A stretch of DNA of 64,000 nucleotides from JAPWJZ01 sp966211335 (GCA_966211335.1 CBIHNF010000001.1:62001-126000); one strand, 5' to 3'; shown: positions 26,717 to 35,486, numbered from the stretch's first letter. A program made the numbers and translations. Notes: generated from the letters alone by a model not told the origin.

Positions 26717-27508
26717 TTAAAGCTCCATCCGGATGGGGCCGGTCGCGGAGCCCTTGATAAACTGGTCGACGTATTCGTTGCCGCTGTGGTCGATATCTTT
26801 CGCCGCGCCCTGCCAGATGATCTGGCCTTTATAGATCATGGCGATTTCATCGGCGATCTTGCGGGCGGAGGCCATGTCATGCGTGATGGACAAAGCAGTC
26901 GCGCCAAGGTTTTTGGTCGTGCTGATGATGAGATCGTTAATGACGTCCGCCATGATGGGGTCAAGACCCGTGGTGGGCTCATCAAAGAAAATGATTTCGG
27001 GGTTGGAGGCGATGGCGCGGGCAAGGCCGACGCGCTTCTGCATACCGCCCGACAGTTCCGCCGGCAAAAGGTTGGCGACGCGCGGGGAGAGCCCTACGGC
27101 TTTGAGTTTTTCGAGCGCGATGCCGCGCGCTTCGTCCCGGCTCATGCCCTTGCCCTGAATAAGGCCGAAGGCGACGTTTTCCCAGACCGGCAGGCTGTCA
27201 AACAACGCAGCGCCCTGGAAGAGCATGCCGAATTTCTTCATATAGGCATCGCGTTCCGCGCCGCGCAATTTCGCGGTTTCCGCGCCGTCGATTTTGATGG
27301 AGCCTGAATCCGCATGCAGAATGCCAAGCACGCATTTGATCATGACCGACTTGCCGGTGCCCGAGCCGCCGATAACGACAAGCGATTTGCCCTTCGGGAT
27401 CGAGATATTCACGCCGCGCAGCACATGGTTGCTGCCGAAGGATTTATACACATCCTTCAGCTGCAATTTCGGGGCGGTGTTGGCGTTGGCGTTGACGGGT
27501 GTGTTCAT
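26717..27508 (-). CDS. mlaF: Phospholipid ABC transporter ATP-binding protein MlaF
   Basis: 263 residues. Walker A GGSGTGKSVMIK, signature LSGGMQKRVGLARA and Walker B IIFFDEPTTGLDP are intact; GKSVMIKCVLGIL and the C-terminal helix are typical of the MlaF/Ttg2A group. It powers phospholipid traffic between outer and inner membranes for outer-membrane asymmetry. mlaE lies four bases upstream. The usual partner mlaD is not in this operon, which instead continues into PBP1A. Confidence 0.9.
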   Translation of the reverse strand: MNTPVNANANTAPKLQLKDVYKSFGSNHVLRGVNISIPKGKSLVVIGGSGTGKSVMIKCVLGILHADSGSIKIDGAETAKLRGAERDAYMKKFGMLFQGAALFDSLPVWENVAFGLIQGKGMSRDEARGIALEKLKAVGLSPRVANLLPAELSGGMQKRVGLARAIASNPEIIFFDEPTTGLDPIMADVINDLIISTTKNLGATALSITHDMASARKIADEIAMIYKGQIIWQGAAKDIDHSGNEYVDQFIKGSATGPIRMEL

Positions 27509-27511
27509 GGC

Positions 27512-28342
27512 TTACTTCCCCGCGAAGAAGAACTGGGTGAGGAAATAGTTGGTGATCAAAATCAGGATGGAGGCGGAGACGACCGCGTTGGTGGTCGCCG
27601 CGCCGACGCCCTGCGCCCCGCGCTGCGAGTTATAACCGTGGTAGCTGCCCATGAGCGCGACGATAAAGCCGAAGGCCGCCGCCTTCCAAAGGCCGGAGGA
27701 AACGTCGTCAAACGTTAAATATTCCCAGGTTTTCTGCAGATAGTTTTCAGGGCCGAAGCCGAGTTTGTAAACGCCGACGAGATAACCGCCGAAAACGCCG
27801 ATGACATCGGCGACGAGGACGAGCAGCGGCAGCATGAGCGTGCCGGCAATCAGCCGCGGTGCGACGAGGTATTTGAAGGGGTTGGTGGAGAGGGTCGTGA
27901 GCGCGTCAATCTGTTCCGTCACGCGCATGGTGCCGGTTTCGGCGGCAATCGACGCGCCGATGCGGCCCGCGACCATGAGGCCCGCAAGCACAGGCGCAAG
28001 TTCGCGCGTGACCGACAAAACAACGACGGTTGCGACCGCGCCTTCCGCCGAGAAGCGGGAGAAGCCGGTATAGCTTTGCAGCGCCAGCACCATACCGGTG
28101 AACAGCGCCGTCATGCCGACGACGGGGAGGGAATAGTAGCCGATATCGATGATCTGGCGCAGCAGCAGGCGCGGATAGAAGGGCGGGGTGAAGCAGTGGT
28201 AAATCCCCTGCCCGGTGAACATGGCCAGGCGGCCGACAGCGCCGAGGAAACCGATGATGGTGGCGCCAAGCGCCTGCAGCGCATCCAGCGGCGACCAGGT
28301 TTTTTTGATCTCTTTTTCTTCGGTGTCTGCAGCGTCGCTCAT
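27512..28342 (-). CDS. mlaE: Phospholipid ABC transporter permease MlaE
   Basis: 276 residues. The ATG at 28342 follows AGGGACTTGAGACC, four bases after the alr stop; a longer start inside alr is less likely. Five or six membrane helices are visible, with the family core LFTGMVLALQSYTGFSRF, VAGRIGASIAAETGTMRVTE and a C-terminal AVVSASILILITNYFLT. It forms the membrane channel of the Mla-type importer with MlaF. Confidence 0.92.
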   Translation of the reverse strand: MSDAADTEEKEIKKTWSPLDALQALGATIIGFLGAVGRLAMFTGQGIYHCFTPPFYPRLLLRQIIDIGYYSLPVVGMTALFTGMVLALQSYTGFSRFSAEGAVATVVVLSVTRELAPVLAGLMVAGRIGASIAAETGTMRVTEQIDALTTLSTNPFKYLVAPRLIAGTLMLPLLVLVADVIGVFGGYLVGVYKLGFGPENYLQKTWEYLTFDDVSSGLWKAAAFGFIVALMGSYHGYNSQRGAQGVGAATTNAVVSASILILITNYFLTQFFFAGK

Positions 28343-28346
28343 GGTC

Positions 28347-29453
28347 TCAAGTCCCTGTGTAAATTCGCTTATATCTTTTACCAAGGCTGGTCAGGATTTC
28401 ATACCCAATCGTGCCGGCCTGCGCCGCCACTTCGTCCACCGTCTGGCCACGGCCAATAATCTCGGCCATATCGCCGGCTTTGACAGGGGCTTCCGCGCCC
28501 GTCACATCAACGATGATAGAGTCCATCGACACGCGGCCGACGACGGGGAATTTTTTGTCGGCAATCACAACCTGCCCTTTGCCGGTCAGGCTGCGCAAAT
28601 AGCCGTCTGCATAACCAATTGAAATCGTTGCCAGTTTATCGCCTGCTTTGGCCTCATAGCTGGCGCCGTAGCCGACGGGTGCGGGGCCTGTCACCTCCCG
28701 CGTATCGACGACGCGGGCCTTCAACGTGACGGTGCCATGCATGGGGTTGGCGACGCCTTCCTGCGGATTAATTCCATAAAGCGCACAGCCGGGGCGAGTG
28801 AGGTCAAAATGATACGCTTCGCCCAAAAAGATACCGGAGGAATTGGCAAGGCTGTAGCGGAAGGCACGGCCGAGCTGTTTCGAGAGGGTTTTGAACGACT
28901 CAAGCTGCTGCGCATTCATCGGGTGCTGCTGTTCATCGCCACAGGCAAGGTGGCTCATGACATAGCGCACATCGAGCGGCTGCAGCAGTTCCGGCCGCGC
29001 GGCCAGCTGTGTCACTTCCTCAGGCGAAAGGCCCAGGCGGTTCATGCCGGTGTCAATATGGATGACGCACGGCAGCCGCGCGCCGGCGCGGATGGCCGTG
29101 TCGTTCCAGTATTCGATATCGCCGATGGTGTTGAGCACGGGAATGAAGTTGGCGGCGGCGAATTCGCGCGGCGGCAGGCCATAGGGCCCGTTCAGCACAT
29201 AGATGAGCGCCTCCAGCGGCAGCGCGGCGCGGATGGCGACAGCCTCCGTCACATGCGCCACGAAGAAGTGGCGGCATTCCTGCTCGAACAACGCCTGCGA
29301 CACTTCAACGCCGCCAAGGCCGTAGGCATCGGCCTTTACGACGGCAGCGCAGTCGGCGCCGAGTTTCAGTTTCTTGCGGAGAAAAAGGTAATTGCGCGCC
29401 ACACGGTCGAGATGCACCTCGAGCGTCGAGAGCGCCGCATCATAGTTACTCAT
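28347..29453 (-). CDS. alr: Alanine racemase
   Basis: 368 residues from the ATG at 29453, which overlaps the dnaB stop by eight bases. The PLP lysine is in CAAVVKADAYGLGG (near residue 39) and the second catalytic tyrosine in PAPVGYGASYEA. It converts L- to D-alanine for murein. The order dnaB-alr is common in alphaproteobacteria. mlaE follows after four bases, linking murein precursor, lipid transport and PBP1A genes in one transcript. Confidence 0.93.
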   Translation of the reverse strand: MSNYDAALSTLEVHLDRVARNYLFLRKKLKLGADCAAVVKADAYGLGGVEVSQALFEQECRHFFVAHVTEAVAIRAALPLEALIYVLNGPYGLPPREFAAANFIPVLNTIGDIEYWNDTAIRAGARLPCVIHIDTGMNRLGLSPEEVTQLAARPELLQPLDVRYVMSHLACGDEQQHPMNAQQLESFKTLSKQLGRAFRYSLANSSGIFLGEAYHFDLTRPGCALYGINPQEGVANPMHGTVTLKARVVDTREVTGPAPVGYGASYEAKAGDKLATISIGYADGYLRSLTGKGQVVIADKKFPVVGRVSMDSIIVDVTGAEAPVKAGDMAEIIGRGQTVDEVAAQAGTIGYEILTSLGKRYKRIYTGT

Positions 29454-30951
29454 GGTTCTCGACAGTATAGTTGGCAAGGTTGCTGAAGCGCGTGAATTCG
29501 CCCTCGAAGGTCATCTTGACCGTGCCGATCGGGCCGTGACGCTGCTTGGCGATAATGCATTCGGCGACGTTGTGGCAGGCTTCCATGCGGCGCAGCCAGT
29601 CGGCATGGTCTTCGTTGAATTTTTCTTCCGACTGGTTCGCGCCGCGGCCCGGCATGTCGCGCTCGAGGTAATATTCCTCGCGGTAGACGAACATGACGAC
29701 GTCCGCGTCCTGCTCGATGGAGCCGGATTCACGAAGGTCGGACAGCTGCGGGCGCTTGTTGTCGCGGTTCTCGACAGCGCGGGACAGCTGCGAGAGGGCG
29801 AGGACGGGAATTTCCAGCTCTTTGGCGATTTGCTTGAGGCCGCGCGTGATCTCGGAAATTTCCTGCACGCGGTTCGCCTCGCCGGAGCGGCCGGAGCCGC
29901 TGACCAGCTGCAAATAGTCAATCACGAGGAGGCCAAGGTTATGCTGGCGCTTCAGGCGGCGCGCGCGGGTGCGTAAGGCCCCGATGGTAAGGCCCGCCGT
30001 ATCATCGATGAACAGCGGCATCTGCGAAATTTTCTGGCTTTCGGCGACGAACTTGTGGAAGTCGGTATCGCTCACCTCCCCGCGGCGGATGCGGTCGGAA
30101 GAAATGGAAACGCAGTCGGCAAGAATACGCGAGGCCAGCTGTTCCGCCGACATCTCGAGGGAGAAGAAGCCGACAGCCGCCCCTTCCTTGCCGTTGCTTT
30201 CAAAATGCGCCTTGGCGGCGCGGAAGGCCATGTTGGTGGCCAGTGCTGTTTTGCCCATGGAAGGGCGGCCGGCGAGGATGAGCAGGTCGGACTTCTGGAA
30301 GCCGCCAAGCTTCTGGTCCATGTCAAGCAGGCCTGTGGTGACGCCGGTGATGGAACCTTCGCGCTGATAGGCCGCCTGCGCATGATTGATGGCGTTGGTG
30401 AGGGATTTGGCGATATGGACGAAGCCGCCCTTGTAGTCGCCCGCGGTTGCAAGGTCAAACAGCCGGCGCTCCGCCTGCTCGATCTGCTGCTGCGCGGTTT
30501 CTTCCACCTTTAAGTCATAAGCACCATTGACGGTGTCTTCGCCCAAGGTCACCAGCGCGCGGCGCAGGTGCAGTTCGTAAATCGTGCGGCCGTAATCCTC
30601 GACGTTGACGACGGAGATGATGTGCGAGGCGAGATCCGCCAAGTACTGCCCGCCGCCGACCTGGCTTAAATCCTGGTCCTTCTCGAAGAAGTTCTTCAGG
30701 GTCATCGGGCTGGCGTCCTGCCCGCGCTCGATAAAGGTCGCAATCGCGCCGTAGATGCGGCCGTGGACGGGGTTGTAGAAATGCTCCGCGCGCAGGAATT
30801 CCGATACTTTTTCCAGCGCCTTGTTGTTGACGAGCAGCGCGCCGAGCAGGGCCTGCTCGACTTCCTCATTATGCGGCATGACGCGGTATTCAGGCTCGGT
30901 TGCGCTGCGCGATTTGGCGATGTCGGAGAATTTTACGGGTTCGGCTGTCAT
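29446..30951 (-). CDS. dnaB: Replicative DNA helicase DnaB
   Basis: 501 residues. The N-terminal DnaB domain (VMPHNEEVEQALLGALLVN) is followed by the RecA-type motor with Walker A GRPSMGKTALATN, DLRESGSIEQDADVVMF and no intein. It is the hexameric helicase of the replication fork. Its 3' end overlaps alr. The start is preceded by the terminator of the ribosomal operon, so it probably has its own promoter in the 84 bases between. Confidence 0.96.
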   Translation of the reverse strand: MTAEPVKFSDIAKSRSATEPEYRVMPHNEEVEQALLGALLVNNKALEKVSEFLRAEHFYNPVHGRIYGAIATFIERGQDASPMTLKNFFEKDQDLSQVGGGQYLADLASHIISVVNVEDYGRTIYELHLRRALVTLGEDTVNGAYDLKVEETAQQQIEQAERRLFDLATAGDYKGGFVHIAKSLTNAINHAQAAYQREGSITGVTTGLLDMDQKLGGFQKSDLLILAGRPSMGKTALATNMAFRAAKAHFESNGKEGAAVGFFSLEMSAEQLASRILADCVSISSDRIRRGEVSDTDFHKFVAESQKISQMPLFIDDTAGLTIGALRTRARRLKRQHNLGLLVIDYLQLVSGSGRSGEANRVQEISEITRGLKQIAKELEIPVLALSQLSRAVENRDNKRPQLSDLRESGSIEQDADVVMFVYREEYYLERDMPGRGANQSEEKFNEDHADWLRRMEACHNVAECIIAKQRHGPIGTVKMTFEGEFTRFSNLANYTVENHE

Positions 30952-31035
30952 GGCTATAAATTAGCAGAACGGCGCAATTTTTTGAATTGATTCCCGCCTT
31001 ATTTTCTATCGAATTTAGTCGCCGTTCGGCGCAAA

Positions 31036-31069
31036 GAAAAACGGCCCGCTTATGACAGCGGACCGTTTT
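31036..31069 (-). terminator. Intrinsic terminator of rpsF-rpsR-rplI
   Basis: On the minus strand, AAAACGGTCCGCT pairs with AGCGGGCCGTTTTT (one G-U pair) across a six-base loop, 25 bases after the rplI stop. Confidence 0.85.
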
Positions 31070-31093
31070 AAAAGTATCATCCTTGAAAAGCGC

Positions 31094-31723
31094 TTAGGCT
31101 GCGGCTTCTTCAGACGGGGCTTCGGCCGCGGCGGCTTCGGCAGCTGCTTTCGCGGCTTCCTTGGCTTCGAGGTCGGCCACGGCTTTGGCAGCTTTGGCGG
31201 CTTTTTCTTCAGCGACGATTTCGTCATCGCGCTTCATGATGAGCGCTTCGCCGCGCTCTTCCTGGATTTTCGCTTCTTCGGCAGAACGGGCGATGTTGAT
31301 GGTCACTTCGACCGTCACTTCCGGGTGCAGCGAGATTTTAACGGGGTAGAGGCCGAGCAGCTTGTACGCGCGTTCCATGCGGACTTGCGCGCGGTCGACC
31401 TTGAAGCCCTGTTCCACAACCGCATCCGCGATGTCGCGGGCGGAAACGGAACCGTAGAGCTGGCCGGCTTCGGAAGCCTGGCGGATGATGGCGGCTTTGA
31501 TGCCGTTCATCTTCGCGCCGACTTTTTCAGCTTCGGTTTTGCGCTTCAGGTTGTCAGCTTCCATCGTCTTCTTCTGTGTATCGAAGTAGGCGATGTTGTC
31601 TTTCGTGGCGCGGAGAGCCTTTTGGCGCGGCAGCAGGAAGTTGCGTGCGTAGCCGGCTTTGACGTTGACGACTTCGCCCATCTGGCCAAGGCTTTCAACG
31701 CGTTCGAGCAGAATAACTTGCAT
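31094..31723 (-). CDS. rplI: 50S ribosomal protein L9
   Basis: 209 residues against about 150 in most bacteria. The N-terminal domain has MGEVVNVKAGYARNFLLPR, the hallmark, and residues 60-150 form the usual second domain. The extra 55 residues are a helical Ala/Glu/Lys tail (EEKAAKAAKAVADLEAKEAA). L9 sits at the base of the L1 stalk and restrains forward mRNA slippage. It is the last gene of the rpsF operon. Confidence 0.95.
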   Translation of the reverse strand: MQVILLERVESLGQMGEVVNVKAGYARNFLLPRQKALRATKDNIAYFDTQKKTMEADNLKRKTEAEKVGAKMNGIKAAIIRQASEAGQLYGSVSARDIADAVVEQGFKVDRAQVRMERAYKLLGLYPVKISLHPEVTVEVTINIARSAEEAKIQEERGEALIMKRDDEIVAEEKAAKAAKAVADLEAKEAAKAAAEAAAAEAPSEEAAA

Positions 31724-31737
31724 TGGTATCTAACTCC

Positions 31738-32046
31738 TTACTTCGCGACGTAGGGCATGAGCGCGAGGAAACGGGCGCGCTTGATTTCGCGGGCCAGTTT
31801 ACGCTGCGCTTTTTGCGACACGGCGGTAATGCGGGACGGGACGATCTTGCCGCGCTCGGAAATGTAGCGGCCGAGCATGCGGGGATCTTTGTAGTCGATT
31901 GCGGGGGCGTTCTTGCCCGAGAAGGGGCAGGTCTTGCGACGCTTGAAGAACGGGCGGCGGCCACCGCCTGCAGCGCCACCGGCGCCAGGACGGCCTTCAC
32001 CAGCGGGCTTGCGATCGCCGAACGATTTTTTTTCACCAAAAGCCAT
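31738..32046 (-). CDS. rpsR: 30S ribosomal protein S18
   Basis: 102 residues. The conserved core RKTCPFSGKNAPAIDYKD and RYISERGKIVPSRITAVSQ (residues of about 37-75) is preceded by a Gly/Lys/Arg-rich extension of about 30 residues. S18 pairs with S6 on the 30S platform. It lies two bases after the rpsF stop. Confidence 0.95.
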   Translation of the reverse strand: MAFGEKKSFGDRKPAGEGRPGAGGAAGGGRRPFFKRRKTCPFSGKNAPAIDYKDPRMLGRYISERGKIVPSRITAVSQKAQRKLAREIKRARFLALMPYVAK

Positions 32047-32048
32047 TG

Positions 32049-32543
32049 TTATTCAGCTCCTTCTTCGGTCGTGGCGGCTGCGGGGGCAGCGGCACGGTCA
32101 TTGTTGTATTCGCGTTTGAAGCCGCCGCGATCACCGCCGCGGAAACCGCCACGATCACCACCACGGAAGCCGCCGCGCTCTTCGCGGTCGCCGCCACGGA
32201 AGCCGCCTTCTTCGCCTTCATCAGACGATTTCAGGATGGCCGAGGGGCCTTCCGGCAGTTTTTCGATGCGGACGGTCATGTGACGCAGCACGTCTTCATT
32301 GAGCTTGATGTTGCGTTCCATCTCGACGATGGCGGATGCAGGGGCTTCAATGTGCAGCAGCGTGTAGTGGCCTTTGCGGTTTTTCTTGATTTTGTAAGCG
32401 AGGTTGCGAAGACCCCAGCTTTCGGTCTTTTTCACTTCGCCGCCGTTGTCATTGACGATCTTGGCGAAGGCAGTGGCGAGGTCTTCCGCAGCTTTCGCGG
32501 AAATGTCCTGCCGTGCGATAAACACGGTTTCGTAGAGAGCCAT
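32049..32543 (-). CDS. rpsF: 30S ribosomal protein S6 with RGG-type tail
   Basis: 164 residues from the ATG at 32543 (AAGGGAATCAAA upstream). The S6 fold spans about residues 1-95 (ALYETVFIARQDISA, WGLRNLAYKIKKNRKGHY). The C-terminal 60 residues are a low-complexity tail with GGFRGGDR repeated about three times and an acidic end. Charged tails are known in alphaproteobacterial S6; the RGG spacing is unusually regular. S6 binds S18. Confidence 0.95.
   Translation of the reverse strand: MALYETVFIARQDISAKAAEDLATAFAKIVNDNGGEVKKTESWGLRNLAYKIKKNRKGHYTLLHIEAPASAIVEMERNIKLNEDVLRHMTVRIEKLPEGPSAILKSSDEGEEGGFRGGDREERGGFRGGDRGGFRGGDRGGFKREYNNDRAAAPAAATTEEGAE
32111..32212 (-). repeat. 24-nt tandem repeat encoding the S6 RGG tail
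   Basis: About three imperfect 24-base units, each encoding GGFRGGDR, with one spacer REE. Such a repeat can change copy number by slippage without frameshift. Confidence 0.75.
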
Positions 32544-32566
32544 TTTGATTCCCTTGGTTGATAGGT

Positions 32567-32609
32567 GGCTTGCCGCTGTTCCGCCCCGAACCTTTCGGGG
32601 CAGCCAGCC
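32567..32609 (-). promoter_or_regulatory. Structured rpsF leader, possible S6:S18 autoregulatory element
   Basis: On the minus strand GCCCCGAA-agg-TTCGGGGC forms a perfect eight-base-pair hairpin (32583-32601), with outer GGCT/AGCC pairing, about 40 bases before the rpsF start. S6:S18 complexes repress rpsF through a leader stem in many bacteria. The known CCG-bulge signature is not clear here. Confidence 0.35.
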
Positions 32610-32777
32610 GCACAAACCGGAGCCGAACCTTAACGTGCAGGAGCGGCGGGTTTACGTAGCGGTGGTTATAGAAGGATTCTAAGGACCTGTACAAGCCTTT
32701 TCACGGCGAATTAGGGAAAAAATGCGCCTTTGCCCTGTAAAACCGCCAGGAAACCATGGGTCCGCAACTTTCGGGTT

Positions 32778-32794
32778 GTTTTTATTGCCATAAT
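32778..32794 (+). promoter_or_regulatory. 17-bp motif shared with 58491-58507, copy 1
   Basis: GTTTTTATTGCCATAAT is identical at both places. Here it ends 43 bases before an HRxGAPA-repeat gene whose product has the PLKxVRF C-terminus. Both copies lie in divergent gaps between a minus-strand housekeeping gene and a plus-strand accessory gene. CATAAT could serve as a -10 box. Confidence 0.45.
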
Positions 32795-32837
32795 GTTATA
32801 TTCTTGCTTGTCTTTATAAATGTGAAAGGGGGTACCG

Positions 32838-33281
32838 ATGCCGTTCTTCAATGATTTCAAACGCCGCAGCGCCGGCGGCCCCTATGTCGACATGGGCACG
32901 ACCGCCTGGCTCGACGACAAGGAAGAAGCCCACCGCGACGGCGACCTGCCCGCCGTCATCACCGAGAATGGCGACCGCGGCTGGTACCAGCACGGAAAAC
33001 TGCACCGCATCGGCGCCCCCGCCATCGAGCATAAAGACGGCGGCTGGGAATACTTTGAAAATGACAAGCCCCACCGCTACGGCGCGCCGGCGGTTCATAA
33101 AGCCGACGGCACGGATGAATATTACCTCGAGGGCAAAAAGCTCGACGACAAAGGCATCAAAGCCATGTTCGACGAGATCGCCCGTAAAGAAGGCATTTTA
33201 ACCGGCGCCGAAGTCGTGGCCGAAATGCGCCAGGGCGCGAGCCATGCGATGAAGCCGTTGAAGACAGTTCGTTTTAAATAG
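32838..33281 (+). CDS. HRxGAPA-repeat protein with PLKTVRFK C-terminus
   Basis: 147 residues, soluble; AAAGGGGGTACCG precedes the ATG. Two or three MORN-like units are visible (WYQHGKLHRIGAPAIEHKDG, then WEYFENDKPHRYGAPAVHKADG shown in part), each a beta hairpin with H-R-x-G-A-P-A. Such repeats are common in phage and bacterial accessory proteins of unknown role. The C-terminal tail MKPLKTVRFK belongs to the motif shared by five proteins of this window. Confidence 0.75.
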   Translation: MPFFNDFKRRSAGGPYVDMGTTAWLDDKEEAHRDGDLPAVITENGDRGWYQHGKLHRIGAPAIEHKDGGWEYFENDKPHRYGAPAVHKADGTDEYYLEGKKLDDKGIKAMFDEIARKEGILTGAEVVAEMRQGASHAMKPLKTVRFK

Positions 33282-33289
33282 AAGTTGCT

Positions 33290-33970
33290 ATGAATTTTAA
33301 GAGCACCAACTTTATTTTAGTCGGGCTAACCCTTGCTGCCGTTTTCACGTTCTTCTTATTGCAATCCAGCCACCAGCCGCACGAGGTCGGGCCAAATTGG
33401 CCTGAAGGGGACAAGCTGAGATTGTTCACGACTCTCAGTTTCAGCGGCAGCCTAGAAGTGAATGACCAGCGGTTCGTTACTAAGCTCAGCAGCGGCGCAT
33501 TTGATAAGGTGGTTTTTGAGGCGTGCAGTGGGCAATTTAAAAAAGACCCCAAATTCCAAGGCATTCAAATTTTTCACACCGATAAAGAAACGGTTTACCA
33601 AAGTCATCCCTTGAATTTAGGAATAAAATTTTCTTTAATGCCGGTAAAGACTTTAGCCTATCAAGATGGGCGCGGCGGTATTACCTATACCTTTTTACGC
33701 AGCCAAAAAGCGCTGAAGCTCTTGGAAAAACAGCAGTCAGGAAATGAACCAGAATTAGATAGCGCAGCCCCCGCAAATAATGGGACGGAGGTTTTTGCGA
33801 GCAGTACGCTACCTGGCGACCCATGTTATCCTGATGCAGATCAATCTCCTGACGAATTTAAAAATTCGATCAAAGCCTGCATCTCGCATTACTGTAAAAA
33901 TATTGCGGATGACGCCGAGCCAGCTTTAGAAAATGCCCAAAGGCTGGAACGCTCCCTTCGAGAGAAGTAA
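33290..33970 (+). CDS. Membrane-anchored hypothetical protein
   Basis: 226 residues with one N-terminal hydrophobic helix (FILVGLTLAAVFTFFLL) and a long extracytoplasmic part. A C-terminal segment has three cysteines (DPCYPDAD, KACISHYCKN), reminiscent of small cysteine-stabilised tails. It is clearly AT-richer than the genes on either side. No family is recognised. It starts eight bases after the preceding gene. Confidence 0.6.
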   Translation: MNFKSTNFILVGLTLAAVFTFFLLQSSHQPHEVGPNWPEGDKLRLFTTLSFSGSLEVNDQRFVTKLSSGAFDKVVFEACSGQFKKDPKFQGIQIFHTDKETVYQSHPLNLGIKFSLMPVKTLAYQDGRGGITYTFLRSQKALKLLEKQQSGNEPELDSAAPANNGTEVFASSTLPGDPCYPDADQSPDEFKNSIKACISHYCKNIADDAEPALENAQRLERSLREK

Positions 33971-33999
33971 TTCGGACTTTTACAAGATTTACGCCGCGT

Positions 34000-34013
34000 T
34001 TGATTTATGTCAA
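34000..34013 (+). promoter_or_regulatory. FNR/Anr-like box upstream of fabD
   Basis: TTGATTTATGTCAA matches TTGAT-N4-ATCAA at nine of ten positions. It lies 88 bases before the fabD start. A looser TTGAT-N6-GTCAA follows at about 34027. Regulation of fabD by an FNR-type factor would be unusual. Confidence 0.3.
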
Positions 34014-34101
34014 AAGCCCGCAAGCCTTGATACCCCTGTCAATCCTTGTTAAGTAAAGGCCAAGTTTATCGGCGCTTTATTATTGAAGGGGCACAATCAC
34101 C

Positions 34102-35043
34102 ATGAAAGCTTTCGTATTCCCGGGCCAGGGCAGCCAGTCGGTCGGCATGGGCAAGGAATTGGCCGAGGCTTTTCCGGTGGCGAAGCTGGTGTTTCAGGAA
34201 GTGGACGATGCGCTGTCGCAAAAACTTTCCAAGATGATTTTTGAAGGCCCCGATACGGAGCTGAACCTGACGGAAAACACCCAGCCCGCGCTGATGGCCG
34301 TTTCTGTCGCCGTCGCGCGCATTCTGCAGCAGGCGAAAGCGGACCTTCTCACCCCTGCCGTCTGCAAATTCGTGGCGGGGCATTCGCTGGGCGAATATTC
34401 GGCCCTCACCGCCGCGGGTTCCTTCAACCTTGCGGATGCGGCGCGGCTTTTGAAAACGCGCGGACAGGCAATGCAGAAAGCGGTACCGGTGGGCGTCGGC
34501 GCCATGGCCGCCATTCTGGGCCTTGAAATGCCGGATGTGCAGGCGATTGTGAAAGAAGCCTCGGGCACCGATATTGTCGCCGCCGCGAATGACAATTCCT
34601 TCGGCCAGATCGTGATTTCGGGCCACAAGGCCGCCGTTGACAAAGCCATCGGCCTTGCGACCGCCAAGGGAGCTAAACGCGCAATCCTCCTCCCCGTTTC
34701 CGCCCCGTTCCACTGCGCGCTGATGCAGCCGGCGGCGGAGGTGATGGCGAAAGCCCTTTCGGAAGTGAATATCAACGCGCCTTCCGTGCCGCTGGTTGCC
34801 AACGTGATTGCATCGGAAGTCATCGACCCCGCGCGCATCCGCCAGTTGCTGGTGGAGCAGGTGACGGGCATGGTGCGCTGGCGTGAATCCGTCCTTTACA
34901 TGAAAACGCAAGGCGTGACGGAGCTGATCGAGCTGGGCGCCGGCAAAGTTTTGAACGGCCTCACCAAACGCATTGATGGCGAGCTGACCGGTCGCGCCAT
35001 TAACAGCCCGAAAGATATCGAAGAATTCGCGGCGACGCTTTAA
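34102..35043 (+). CDS. fabD: Malonyl-CoA:ACP transacylase
   Basis: 313 residues. FPGQGSQSVGMG, the nucleophile GHSLGEYSA (Ser95) and SAPFHCALMQPAAEVM with the catalytic His are all present. It loads malonyl onto acyl carrier protein to start fatty-acid elongation. It heads the fabD, EamA, fabG, acpP, fabF, mltG region. TATTGAAGGGG lies before the ATG. Its stop overlaps the next start by one base. Confidence 0.96.
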   Translation: MKAFVFPGQGSQSVGMGKELAEAFPVAKLVFQEVDDALSQKLSKMIFEGPDTELNLTENTQPALMAVSVAVARILQQAKADLLTPAVCKFVAGHSLGEYSALTAAGSFNLADAARLLKTRGQAMQKAVPVGVGAMAAILGLEMPDVQAIVKEASGTDIVAAANDNSFGQIVISGHKAAVDKAIGLATAKGAKRAILLPVSAPFHCALMQPAAEVMAKALSEVNINAPSVPLVANVIASEVIDPARIRQLLVEQVTGMVRWRESVLYMKTQGVTELIELGAGKVLNGLTKRIDGELTGRAINSPKDIEEFAATL

Positions 35044-35486
35044 TGGCGTTTTTGCTCTATGCCTTTGGCGCTTCGCTCTGCTGGGGCGTGAGCTATACGA
35101 TATCGGAGCAGCTGCTGCGCAAGATTTCCGTCGCCTCCGTCATGGTGACGACATCGGTTGCGACGCTTTGCTTCGCGCTGTGCCTCGGGCTTGCCGGCAA
35201 TAACTTCGCAGCGGATTTCGAGACGCTCAAGAAAACTTCCGGCGCGGGCTCCCTCGTCCTTATCTCCATCATCGTCTATGTCGCGGCGAACTGCTTTATT
35301 CTGCTCTCGACCAAGGCGAAGAACGCGACCATGGCGGCTATGGTGGAAATCACCTATCCGCTCTTCACCGCCCTATTCGCCTGGCTGTTCTTTAAGGAAG
35401 TGCAGGTCACGGCCGGCACCGTGCTGGGTGCGCTGCTGATACTTGCGGGCGTCAGCTGTATCTATTATTTTGGCAAAAGTCTCTAA
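35043..35486 (+). CDS. Single-domain EamA/DMT-family transporter
   Basis: 147 residues with five hydrophobic helices, matching one EamA half (FGASLCWGVSYTISEQLL; EITYPLFTALFAWLFFKE; GALLILAGVSCIYYF). Full DMT carriers have two halves, so this one may dimerise, as in short DMT proteins. The start shares one base with the fabD stop. Placement between fabD and fabG suggests co-expression, not a proven role. Confidence 0.8.
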   Translation: MAFLLYAFGASLCWGVSYTISEQLLRKISVASVMVTTSVATLCFALCLGLAGNNFAADFETLKKTSGAGSLVLISIIVYVAANCFILLSTKAKNATMAAMVEITYPLFTALFAWLFFKEVQVTAGTVLGALLILAGVSCIYYFGKSL

